Shown here: positions 23,611-31,014 of the stretch, one piece after another
How positions within the stretch are numbered: position 1 is the stretch's first letter
How the letters are laid out: each line of letters begins with the position of its first letter
Notes under the pieces: generated by a model
Told to the model about the DNA's origin: nothing
What the model saw: only the letters and a program-made list of their open reading frames with translations
Databases searched by the model: none
Translations under genes and position numbers: made by a program
Source: Holdemanella hominis
GTDB lineage: Bacteria > Bacillota_I > Bacilli_A > Erysipelotrichales > Erysipelotrichaceae
Direction of reading: 5' to 3'
Assembly (NCBI RefSeq): GCF_014306155.1
Contig: NZ_JACRWH010000009.1
Coordinates: 1-47,687, forward strand
DNA length: 47,687 nt

Positions 23611-25015
23611 ACAATTCTGCAATTAAATCGCATAAGTTTTTATAGGCTTTTTGAAAAGATTCTAGGTTTAATTTTTCTTCTGGTGTATGACAACCTTGGG
23701 CAATAGGACCGTATGTGATGATATCTAAATCTGGAATCAATCCTTTTAGAATACCCGTTTCCATACCGCCGTGTGATGCTTCCGTTTCCATTTCTACACC
23801 TTGTTTTTTTAAGATTTCTTTTAATTTTTCTCTTAATGAACTGTTAGCTTCATAGTTCCAACCACAGAAGTTTGTATCTTCATGTTCAGAAGCATGACAT
23901 AACTGTGCAATAATTTTGATTTTATTTCCTAATTCATCCTTCATAGATTCTAATGGGGAACGGATGCAGAATGCACATTTTACAACATTGTCTTCTGTTC
24001 TTAGCTTACCTAAGTTAAGTGAAGCTAGAGTTAATCCTTCGATAGCCATAGATTTATGTTGTAAACCATTTGGTAGTAAGTAGTATAGTGTGATCAATTC
24101 GTTTGAATCTTTTGAAGTAAAAGCTTTAGTGGCTTTGTCTGTTTCTTCCAATTGAATATCGAGTTTACTATCACTAAATTCAAATTCTGTTTTTAAATCT
24201 TTTACGATAGAATCTATATTTGGCTTGATGTCTGAAACGAAAGTTGCCTCTGCTTCTCTAGGAATCGCATTCTCTTTAAGTCCACCATTCACAGATACGA
24301 TTTGAATATCTTTTAATGTTTGCAGAACTCTAAATAAGATTTTAATGGAGTTACCCTTCTCTTGATCAATGCAAGCACCTGAATGCCCTCCATCTAATCC
24401 TTTGACAGTAAGTTTGTAGGTTGGTTTGTCAACTTCTTCAAACGTGCATGTTTTATCGACATAGGCATAGCGACCACCACTTGTAGTGGTACAAGTACTA
24501 ACTTCACCACCACCATCTAAACCGATCATTTTCTTGGCTTGGAAGTATTCTTTCTTTAAATGGATAGATCCTAATAGACCTACTTCTTCTTGTACAGTAA
24601 ATACGCATTCTAAGTTTGGATGTTTTAGAGTATCATCACTAAGAATGGCCAACATGTAGCTAACGCCAAATCCATCATCGGCACCTAATGTTGTTCCTTT
24701 TGCTTTTAACCAGCCATCTTCAACATATAAATTTAAAGCATCGGTTTCAAAGTCAAAGTCGACATCCTTATTCTTTTCGCATACCATATCCATATGTGCC
24801 TGCAACATAACTGTATCGTGATCTTCGTAGCCTGGTGTAGCCTCTTTATAAATAATCACATTATTCATGTCATCACGAACATATTTAAAATCATGTTCCT
24901 TCGCAAAATTTTCTACATAGTCTGCGATTTTTTCTTCATGAAATGATCCATGAGGAATCTTTGAGATTTCTTCAAAATATTTGAAGATCGCAACATTTTC
25001 ATCTAATACACTCAT
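23609..25015 (-). CDS. pepD: Aminoacyl-histidine dipeptidase (M20 family)
   Basis: This 468-residue cytoplasmic zinc peptidase cleaves Xaa-His and other dipeptides. Zinc-site motifs are VMLQAHMDMVCEKN (about residue 74), GADDGFGVSYMLA, FTVQEEVGLLGS (catalytic Glu-Glu) and a late QGCHTPEEKL. GLDGGHSGACI marks the dimerisation lid. The ATG at 25015 lies 8 nt after GGAGG; an upstream in-frame start is less likely. It stands alone between its own terminator and that of hsp20. Confidence 0.92.
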   Translation of the reverse strand: MSVLDENVAIFKYFEEISKIPHGSFHEEKIADYVENFAKEHDFKYVRDDMNNVIIYKEATPGYEDHDTVMLQAHMDMVCEKNKDVDFDFETDALNLYVEDGWLKAKGTTLGADDGFGVSYMLAILSDDTLKHPNLECVFTVQEEVGLLGSIHLKKEYFQAKKMIGLDGGGEVSTCTTTSGGRYAYVDKTCTFEEVDKPTYKLTVKGLDGGHSGACIDQEKGNSIKILFRVLQTLKDIQIVSVNGGLKENAIPREAEATFVSDIKPNIDSIVKDLKTEFEFSDSKLDIQLEETDKATKAFTSKDSNELITLYYLLPNGLQHKSMAIEGLTLASLNLGKLRTEDNVVKCAFCIRSPLESMKDELGNKIKIIAQLCHASEHEDTNFCGWNYEANSSLREKLKEILKKQGVEMETEASHGGMETGILKGLIPDLDIITYGPIAQGCHTPEEKLNLESFQKAYKNLCDLIAEL

Positions 25016-25052
25016 TGTTTGTACCTCCACTTGATTAAAAATAGTATAATCC

Positions 25053-25078
25053 AAAAAATGAGAGACGCAAGTCTCTCA
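25053..25078 (-). terminator. hsp20 terminator
   Basis: TGAGAGAC (25059-25066) / GTCTCTCA (25071-25078) around a 4-nt loop, with T6 on the minus strand. Confidence 0.85.
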
Positions 25079-25465
25079 CTATTGAATATTGATATATCTT
25101 GTTTCTTCTTCACGCTTCACTGGTTTTGTAGGTAATAAGATAAATAATTCACCATTGTCAAAACTAGCTTTGATATCCTCTTGTTTATAGCCTTCACCAA
25201 TATAGAAAGAACGAGAATAAGTTCCAGTAAATCTTTCTTGACGAAGTACACGCGTATCTTCTTTGTTGATATTACGAGTAGCTGTGATCTTTAAGTAGCC
25301 ATCTTTTAGTTCAATTTGAATATTTTCTTTTTGAATCCCACAAACCTCCATGCAGATTTGATAATATCCATCCTTTTCATAAATATCTGTTCTTAATACA
25401 GTACTTGTATCTTGTTTTTTAGTATCATTGAAAAAGTCATCAAAATAATTAGGGTAATAGCGCAT
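25079..25465 (-). CDS. Small heat-shock protein, Hsp20/alpha-crystallin family
   Basis: This 128-residue ATP-independent holding chaperone has its alpha-crystallin domain at about residues 22-120. Seen are MEVCGIQKENIQIELKDGYL, the ERFTGTYSRSFYIG strand and NGELFILLP, equivalent to the GVL motif. AGGAGG precedes the ATG. The promoter and two CIRCE-like half-sites lie in the short upstream gap, which suggests heat-shock control. Confidence 0.92.
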   Translation of the reverse strand: MRYYPNYFDDFFNDTKKQDTSTVLRTDIYEKDGYYQICMEVCGIQKENIQIELKDGYLKITATRNINKEDTRVLRQERFTGTYSRSFYIGEGYKQEDIKASFDNGELFILLPTKPVKREEETRYINIQ

Positions 25466-25477
25466 ATTGAATCCTCC

Positions 25478-25548
25478 TTAGCACTTATATCTTTTAACTG
25501 CTAGTATCATAGTACAATTATTTGGCACAGTCAAGAGGTGAGTGCTAA
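25478..25548 (-). promoter_or_regulatory. hsp20 promoter between split CIRCE-like half-sites
   Basis: On the minus strand, TTAGCACTC (25540-25548) comes first. A good promoter follows, TTGACT with a 17-bp spacer and TATGAT, then AAGTGCTAA (25478-25486). The two arms are an inverted repeat matching HrcA/CIRCE halves (8 of 9 bases symmetric), but the gap is 53 nt instead of 9. The first half-site contains the stop codon of the upstream gene. Confidence 0.6.
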
Positions 25549-26030
25549 TAATTTTGTCGCTTGTTTCTAGAACATTTTTCTGCATCAATAGTCAAGACAA
25601 ACATAAGCGCATCCAATGCATTTTCTGGGTCTTTAACATCAATGACATAGGTATCTTTTAAATTAAATATTTCTTTACGAATAATCGCTACAGTATCATA
25701 GTTTTCATCCACAATTGTATAATTCCATTCAGTAAGAGTTCCATCAATATGCCATCCGTTGTAGTCAATATTATAATGTGGAGTAAAGAAAGATAATTCT
25801 TTCGATAGACATCCAATATATTCATTATTCTTATAGATTTCAAATTTAGGAAGAAGAGTTATTACCTTTTCTAATACAGTACCCACTTCATTTCCATTTT
25901 GATCATAAATGACTAGCTTATGTCCCCAAGAAAGCCTTCCTTCAACTTGATATATGATTTGACCTGACTCATCATAAATATCATAGCTGTCAAACCAGGA
26001 AAAGAATCTTTGTTTAAATAATAGTTTCAT
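25545..26030 (-). CDS. LURP-one-related (DUF567-like) protein
   Basis: This is a 161-residue beta-rich soluble protein. KQRFFSWFDSYDIYDESG, the repeated short strands (YQVEGRLSWGHKLVIYDQNG, VGTVLEK) and the late ENALDALMFVLTIDAE match the Tubby-like LURP-one fold of bacterial YxjI-type proteins, whose role is not established. The ATG at 26030 follows GGTGATGA and gives the normal start; a longer in-frame start at 26087 lacks a ribosome binding site. It lies upstream of hsp20 on the same strand and may be partly co-transcribed. Confidence 0.75.
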   Translation of the reverse strand: MKLLFKQRFFSWFDSYDIYDESGQIIYQVEGRLSWGHKLVIYDQNGNEVGTVLEKVITLLPKFEIYKNNEYIGCLSKELSFFTPHYNIDYNGWHIDGTLTEWNYTIVDENYDTVAIIRKEIFNLKDTYVIDVKDPENALDALMFVLTIDAEKCSRNKRQNY

Positions 26031-26091
26031 AGTATCATCACCACATAAATTATAACATTTTCTAGAATTCTTAATTTGTATCTTCACATCT

Positions 26092-26124
26092 TTTAAGGTT
26101 TATTTAAGTTTGAATCAGTATACT
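26092..26124 (+). promoter_or_regulatory. TTTAAG box pair A and -10 element
   Basis: TTTAAG at 26092-26097 and 26103-26108 (11-bp period), then TATACT at 26119-26124, 10 nt after the second box. The layout matches boxes B and C. It would start a transcript at about 26131. Confidence 0.5.
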
Positions 26125-26130
26125 CACTTA

Positions 26131-26189
26131 CGAAATAGGCGATTATACTTTTCATGCCCTTAAAATAATCAAGCCTATTTCTTTTTTTT
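26131..26189 (+). ncRNA. Candidate short hairpin RNA or leader attenuator
   Basis: Right after the predicted start lies AAATAGGC-GATTAT (26133-26146), an 18-nt loop and ATAATC-aa-GCCTATTT (26165-26180), followed by C and eight T's. A transcript from box pair A would be about 58 nt and nearly all hairpin. It could be a small RNA. It could also be an attenuator for the sulfotransferase gene 85 bp downstream. Confidence 0.45.
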
Positions 26190-26209
26190 GACAGAAATTT
26201 CCATTAAAA

Positions 26210-26253
26210 TCTTAAGAAAACTTAAGTAAAACTTAAGAAAAACATAATACAAT
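26210..26253 (+). promoter_or_regulatory. Triple CTTAAG box B before the sulfotransferase gene
   Basis: CTTAAG occurs at 26211-26216, 26221-26226 and 26232-26237 (10- and 11-bp steps). TACAAT (26248-26253) starts 10 nt after the last box. Regular helical-turn spacing of direct repeats is typical of OmpR/PhoP-type regulators. Confidence 0.55.
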
Positions 26254-26273
26254 ATTTTCGAGGTGGATTATTT

Positions 26274-27827
26274 ATGAAGAAAAAACTTGGAAATATATTG
26301 ATTTTTGTGCTGATTATTGGACTCACGATTGGATATGGAATTTATAAAGATAGTCAATCTACAGTCACAGTCAATAAAATTTATACGATGGAGTTTCAAG
26401 AACAAGCATTATCGGATTTAGAAAATGAAAAAGGAAATGGGAACTATACACTTCAAAATATATTTATGAAATACAATCCTTTTTCAACCAATACACAATC
26501 GATGTATGTTTATTTTAATACATCCAAAGTGGCTAAAATTACATATACAGTGAGTTGCAGCGATTACACGGATTTTACAGCTACGGCTTATCAGGCTAAA
26601 GAATATCAAAAGGAACATGAGTTTCAATTGATTGGTTTGATTCCAAATTGTACAAATACAATCACAATTACAGCCACCTATAAGGATGGAACAAGTCAAA
26701 GTGTAAGTACAAACTATACAATGGGATCACTTTTAGGTGATGAAGATATACAACTTAAACAAGTGTCTGGTTCTAAACAAGATTTAGGCAATGCTTTATA
26801 TACACTATTAGGAAATGATGCGGATGATCAAGACTTTGTCTATGTGTATGATACAAATGGCGTTTTGCGTGGGGAAATTCCAATTATTGGATATCGTTCT
26901 CATCGTATGTTGATGCAAAATCAAATCTTATATATGAGTGTATCTACACATAGAATGGCTGCCATCAATCATTTAGGTATGATTGAACACATTTATAATT
27001 TGGGTAATTATATGGTTCATCACGATTATCAATTTGATCAGGATGGAAATTTGATTTTATTAGCTACAAATGAGGAAAAGAATAGTGTAGAAGATTGTAT
27101 TATTAAATTGGATGTAGATAGCGAAGAAGTAAGTGAAGTATTAGATTTAGAAGATTTGTTTAAAAGCTACAAAGAGAGTACGGATCATAAAGAAGGTTCA
27201 AAATGGGATTGGCTGCATATCAATACACTTCAATACTTAAGTGATGATAGTGTTATTCTTTCTTCTCGAGAAACAAGTTCGATCTTTAAAATTAATGATA
27301 TAAGCACAAATCCAAGTATTGGCTATATCATAGGCAATGAAGATTTCTGGAAAGATACAGACTATACAAAGTATTTATATACAAAAGTAGGGGACTTCTT
27401 GACGAGTGGAGGACAACATACCGTAACATATATGGAAGATGATGCATTAGAATCTGGTCAATATTATCTATACATGTTTGATAATAATTTTGGATATTCT
27501 AAGACAAGAAAAGATTATGATTGGACTGTCAATGATGGAATTCAAACAAGTATTACAGAAGGCACGACATCCTATTACTATCAATATTTAGTGGATGAAA
27601 ATGAAGGGACATATACATTGGCCAATTCATTTGAAGTTCCGTTTAGCGCCTATGTATCGAGTGCACAAAATTTAGGTGATCATATTGTCGTAAATTCAGG
27701 AATTGCAGGACTATTATCCATTTACGATACGGATGGAAATCTTGAACAACAGTTCAGTATAAAGAAAAATGATCGTTTTATTTATCGAATTTATTTTTAT
27801 GACTATAAAGGATATTATTTTAGTTAG
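26274..27827 (+). CDS. Membrane-anchored arylsulfate sulfotransferase (ASST-like)
   Basis: This 517-residue protein has an N-terminal membrane anchor (about residues 5-23). A beta-sandwich domain (about 40-150) precedes a propeller domain with the arylsulfotransferase motifs NYMVHHDYQFDQDGN, WDWLHINTLQYL, SSRETSSIFKI and GGQHTVTYM. The His and Arg residues in these motifs correspond to the active site, where a His is transiently sulfated. The enzyme moves sulfate from one phenol to another outside the cell without PAPS. GAGGTGG precedes the ATG. A CTTAAG array lies just upstream. Confidence 0.88.
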   Translation: MKKKLGNILIFVLIIGLTIGYGIYKDSQSTVTVNKIYTMEFQEQALSDLENEKGNGNYTLQNIFMKYNPFSTNTQSMYVYFNTSKVAKITYTVSCSDYTDFTATAYQAKEYQKEHEFQLIGLIPNCTNTITITATYKDGTSQSVSTNYTMGSLLGDEDIQLKQVSGSKQDLGNALYTLLGNDADDQDFVYVYDTNGVLRGEIPIIGYRSHRMLMQNQILYMSVSTHRMAAINHLGMIEHIYNLGNYMVHHDYQFDQDGNLILLATNEEKNSVEDCIIKLDVDSEEVSEVLDLEDLFKSYKESTDHKEGSKWDWLHINTLQYLSDDSVILSSRETSSIFKINDISTNPSIGYIIGNEDFWKDTDYTKYLYTKVGDFLTSGGQHTVTYMEDDALESGQYYLYMFDNNFGYSKTRKDYDWTVNDGIQTSITEGTTSYYYQYLVDENEGTYTLANSFEVPFSAYVSSAQNLGDHIVVNSGIAGLLSIYDTDGNLEQQFSIKKNDRFIYRIYFYDYKGYYFS

Positions 27828-27850
27828 AGAGTAATTCTCTAACTTTTTTT
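27823..27850 (+). terminator. Sulfotransferase terminator
   Basis: GTTAGAGA (27823-27830) / TCTCTAAC (27836-27843), then T7. The stop lies in the stem. The T tract is also the start of the first TTTAAG box of the next operon. Confidence 0.85.
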
Positions 27851-27880
27851 AAGCAAATTTTAAGTGTTGTTTAGTATGTT
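27848..27880 (+). promoter_or_regulatory. TTTAAG box pair C before the alarmone synthetase operon
   Basis: TTTAAG at 27848-27853 and 27859-27864 (11-bp period). A -10 at 27872-27877 (TAGTAT) or 27875-27880 (TATGTT, again 10 nt from the box) would start the message within a few bases of the ATG at 27887. Confidence 0.55.
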
Positions 27881-27886
27881 TATGGT

Positions 27887-28408
27887 ATGACATATAAAGA
27901 ATTTTATGGATCTGACTATGATACGTTTAAAAATGTTTTGGATAAGGTTTTAAATACAATTCATTCGAGTGTATTAGCTTGTATACAATATACGACTTCT
28001 AGAATTAAGTCATCAGAAAGTGTTATGAAAAAGATAGGCAATGAATATTCTTTGCTTCATGATATTATTGGAGTTCGCATCATTTGTTCGTTTGTGGATG
28101 AAATCTATGAAGTAAAGGATTGGATTCATTCATGCTTTAAAGTGGTGGAAGTAAGAGACTATTTAAGCCAACCCAAACCCAGTGGGTATCGCAGTCTACA
28201 TGTGATTTGTGAAGTGGATGGATGTTTAGTTGAAATCCAAGTACGAACGATTGCATTAGATTTTTGGGCAAATCTAGAACATCAAATTCATTATAAGAAA
28301 CATATTGAAGATGAAGATTTGATATGTAGTGAATTAAAACGATGTGCCGATGAAATTGCTTCTTTAGACTTATCATTTCAGACAATCAAAGATAGAGTCG
28401 AGGGATAA
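27887..28408 (+). CDS. Small alarmone synthetase, RelA/SpoT domain only
   Basis: This 173-residue protein is expected to transfer pyrophosphate from ATP to GDP or GTP, making (p)ppGpp. Synthetase motifs are in order: SRIKSSESVMKKI, LLHDIIGVRIICSFVDEIYE (metal Asp), KPSGYRSLHVIC (G-loop Tyr) and VEIQVRTIALDFWANLEHQI (catalytic Glu). No hydrolase or regulatory domain is present. No ribosome binding site precedes the ATG, and the predicted -10 is so close that the message may be leaderless. It is followed at 1 bp by a response regulator, an unusual partner. Confidence 0.88.
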   Translation: MTYKEFYGSDYDTFKNVLDKVLNTIHSSVLACIQYTTSRIKSSESVMKKIGNEYSLLHDIIGVRIICSFVDEIYEVKDWIHSCFKVVEVRDYLSQPKPSGYRSLHVICEVDGCLVEIQVRTIALDFWANLEHQIHYKKHIEDEDLICSELKRCADEIASLDLSFQTIKDRVEG

Positions 28409-28409
28409 T

Positions 28410-29078
28410 ATGCGATTATTGGTAGCGGATGATGAAGTGAATTTGGCTAAAGCACTACAAGCCGTCTTAGAAGATGCGGGCTATAATTGCGATGTGTGTT
28501 TTGATGGGAATAGTGCCATTCGTTTGATTTTCCAAGAAATTTATGATGGATTGATTTTGGATATTATGATGCTTGAAAAGAATGGTTATGAAGTGCTAAA
28601 TCAGATTTGTAAACAAAAAAATGATATTCTGGTATTACTTTTAAGTGCGTTAAATGAAGTGGATAATAAAGTTACAGGTTTTGATTTTGGTGCCAACGAT
28701 TATCTATCCAAACCCTTTTCGACAAAGGAATTGATTGCAAGAGTCAAAGTGATGTTAAAAGAAAATGTGATAGACGATTCTTATTTACAATATCAAGATA
28801 TTCTATTGAATAAGAAAGAAGAAACACTTGCGTGTAAGAATACAAAATATCAATTGACTAAGTTGGAATGTAGTATTCTTTCTTTATTGATTCGAAGTGA
28901 ATCGAATCGAGTAGCTGTTTGGCTTGTGATTGAAAAAGTTTGGAACAATTGTGTAGATGTGAATCAGAATACGGTTTCACTTCATATATCCTATTTAAAT
29001 CGAAAGTTATCGGCATTGCAATCTTGTGTATCTATAAAAATGAGTAAAGAAAATATAGAACTGTGTGTTAATATATAA
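28410..29078 (+). CDS. OmpR-family response regulator 1
   Basis: This is a 222-residue regulator. The receiver has Asp7-Asp8, the phosphorylated Asp51 in LILDIMM and Lys101 in SKPFS. The C-terminal winged helix ends with NTVSLHISYLNRKL but is more divergent than that of the next gene (QLTKLECSIL) and has a short, altered tail. GAGGG lies 7 nt before the ATG. Its gene is tightly joined to the alarmone synthetase gene, and it may work with the kinase encoded two genes later. Confidence 0.88.
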   Translation: MRLLVADDEVNLAKALQAVLEDAGYNCDVCFDGNSAIRLIFQEIYDGLILDIMMLEKNGYEVLNQICKQKNDILVLLLSALNEVDNKVTGFDFGANDYLSKPFSTKELIARVKVMLKENVIDDSYLQYQDILLNKKEETLACKNTKYQLTKLECSILSLLIRSESNRVAVWLVIEKVWNNCVDVNQNTVSLHISYLNRKLSALQSCVSIKMSKENIELCVNI

Positions 29079-29101
29079 AAAAAGAAGAAAGGGCGTGCAC
29101 T

Positions 29102-29779
29102 ATGAATATATTAGTTGTGGATGATGAAAAAAACATTGCGTATGCGATTGCACAAATTTTAGAAGAACAAAAATGGCAAGTAACTATGGCTTATGATGGA
29201 CAAGAAGGTTTAGATTTAGCCCTTAGTGGATATTATGATGTAGCTATTTTAGATATTATGCTCCCTGTTATGAATGGTTTTGAGATTGTACAGAAAATGC
29301 GTGCCAATAAGATTGAAACTCCAACTTTGTTGTTGTCGGCATTGGATGAAATTCCAGATAAAGTGAAAGGCCTAAATGTAGGGGCCGATGATTATATGAC
29401 TAAACCATTTTCGGCTGCAGAACTTGTTGCTCGAATTAATGCACTGACAAGACGTAAAGGAGAAGTCATTGTACATGAATTGAAGTATGATGATTTAGCG
29501 TTACAACTTGATACTTGTGAGTTGTATTGTGCAAGTCAACATATTCATTTAGGATATAAAGAATTTGAAATCATGAAACATTTAATGTCACATCCTGAAA
29601 TGATTACTTCTAAAGATGATTTAATTGTTTCGGTATGGGGTAGTGAAAGTGATGCGATGGACAATAATGTAGAGGTTTATATCTCTTTTTTAAGAAAGAA
29701 ACTAAAATTTTTAAAAAGCAAAGTTTCAATTAAGGTGATTCGAAAAGTTGGATATCGACTAGAGGTTTGTGATGCTTAA
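29102..29779 (+). CDS. OmpR-family response regulator 2
   Basis: This 225-residue protein has a canonical receiver (VVDDEKN, Asp51 in AILDIMLPVMNGFE, Lys101 in TKPFS) and a complete winged helix (LGYKEFEIMKHLM, then DNNVEVYISFLRKKL and VIRKVGYRLE). GAAAGGG precedes the ATG. The gene overlaps the histidine kinase gene by 8 bp, so the two form the core pair. It is the likeliest binder of the nearby TTTAAG boxes, an inference from family and position. Confidence 0.92.
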   Translation: MNILVVDDEKNIAYAIAQILEEQKWQVTMAYDGQEGLDLALSGYYDVAILDIMLPVMNGFEIVQKMRANKIETPTLLLSALDEIPDKVKGLNVGADDYMTKPFSAAELVARINALTRRKGEVIVHELKYDDLALQLDTCELYCASQHIHLGYKEFEIMKHLMSHPEMITSKDDLIVSVWGSESDAMDNNVEVYISFLRKKLKFLKSKVSIKVIRKVGYRLEVCDA

Positions 29780-31004
29780 AAAACTACAGACTAAATTCAT
29801 TTTGATTTTAATGTCCTTTGTCAGTGTGATTTTACTATCTGTATTTGGTATAGTTTGTTGCTCAAACTATATTCATGATAAAAAGGATGTTGAGCGAAGT
29901 TTAGAAATGGCTTTACGATTAAAGGATAAAGATTTTTCGATTTCATTTGGAAACAGTCGAAATTTTAATGGGAATTCCTTCGTGATTTATACGGATTCAA
30001 ATTATGAATATATGATCACAAGCCGTTCAGTATGGAATATTTATGCAGAAGATGCGCAAAGCTTAATTGAGAGTGTAAAAAATAAAGACGATATCGGAAT
30101 TTTGAAAAGACAAGGGTTTGCGTATAAAAAAGAAAAAATTACCAACTATCAAGTGGATGAAAACACAATTATTCCTTCAGGTTATGCCGTAGCCTTTGTG
30201 GATGTATCTCATATGCAGTCTTCTTTTCAAAGAATGTTGATTATATCTATTCAAATTGGATCGAGTGTATTACTGGTATTCTTTATACTAAGTTGTATTT
30301 TAAGTAAATGGGCACTAAAACCAGTCGAACAGGCATGGGATAAACAGAAACAATTTGTGGCCGATGCCAGTCATGAATTAAAAACGCCATTAACGGTTAT
30401 TTTAGCGGATAGTGATGTATTAACCAATCATTCGACAGAAACCATTTCTTCACAAAAACAATGGATAGAATCGATTCAAAGCGAAGCGAACCGCATGCGA
30501 AAACTTGTAGAGGATATGCTGTTTCTTGCCAAGAATGATGCGAATCGAATTGAAATTTCAATGCAGAATTGTTCGCTTAGTGATATATGTTTTCATTGTG
30601 TTTTACCGTTTGAATCCATTGCGTTTGAAAAAGGTATTGATTTAATCGATGAAGTGGAAGAGAATATAGAGGTACATGGTAATGAGTCACAGTTAAGACA
30701 ATTGATATTAATTTTCTTGGACAATGCGATCAAATATACACCTTCAGGCGGAAAGATTTATTTTAAATTATGTAAGATACAAAATAAACCCGTCATTACA
30801 ATTCGTAATACAGATAGCTACATTCCACCAGAAGATTTAAAACATGTATTTGAACGCTTCTATCGTGTTGATAAGTCAAGAAAGTATCAAGGGGGAGCCG
30901 GTTTAGGCTTATCCATCGCAAGTCAAATTGCGCAAAGTCATAAAATCAAATTAAATGTGACAAGTGATGAAAAACAAGGTACAGAATTTACTTTGAATTT
31001 CTAG
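29772..31004 (+). CDS. Sensor histidine kinase
   Basis: This 410-residue membrane kinase has membrane helices at about 9-31 and 156-180, enclosing an extracellular sensor of about 120 residues. The HisKA domain has the phosphorylated His in ADASHELKTPLTVI (about residue 201). The ATPase domain has DNAIKYTPSGGKI and GGAGLGLSIAS. The ATG at 29772 is 7 nt after AGAGG; a GTG at 29769 is the alternative. One kinase follows two regulators, so it may phosphorylate both. The sensed signal is unknown. Confidence 0.92.
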   Translation: MLKKLQTKFILILMSFVSVILLSVFGIVCCSNYIHDKKDVERSLEMALRLKDKDFSISFGNSRNFNGNSFVIYTDSNYEYMITSRSVWNIYAEDAQSLIESVKNKDDIGILKRQGFAYKKEKITNYQVDENTIIPSGYAVAFVDVSHMQSSFQRMLIISIQIGSSVLLVFFILSCILSKWALKPVEQAWDKQKQFVADASHELKTPLTVILADSDVLTNHSTETISSQKQWIESIQSEANRMRKLVEDMLFLAKNDANRIEISMQNCSLSDICFHCVLPFESIAFEKGIDLIDEVEENIEVHGNESQLRQLILIFLDNAIKYTPSGGKIYFKLCKIQNKPVITIRNTDSYIPPEDLKHVFERFYRVDKSRKYQGGAGLGLSIASQIAQSHKIKLNVTSDEKQGTEFTLNF

Positions 31005-31014
31005 GAGGATAATT

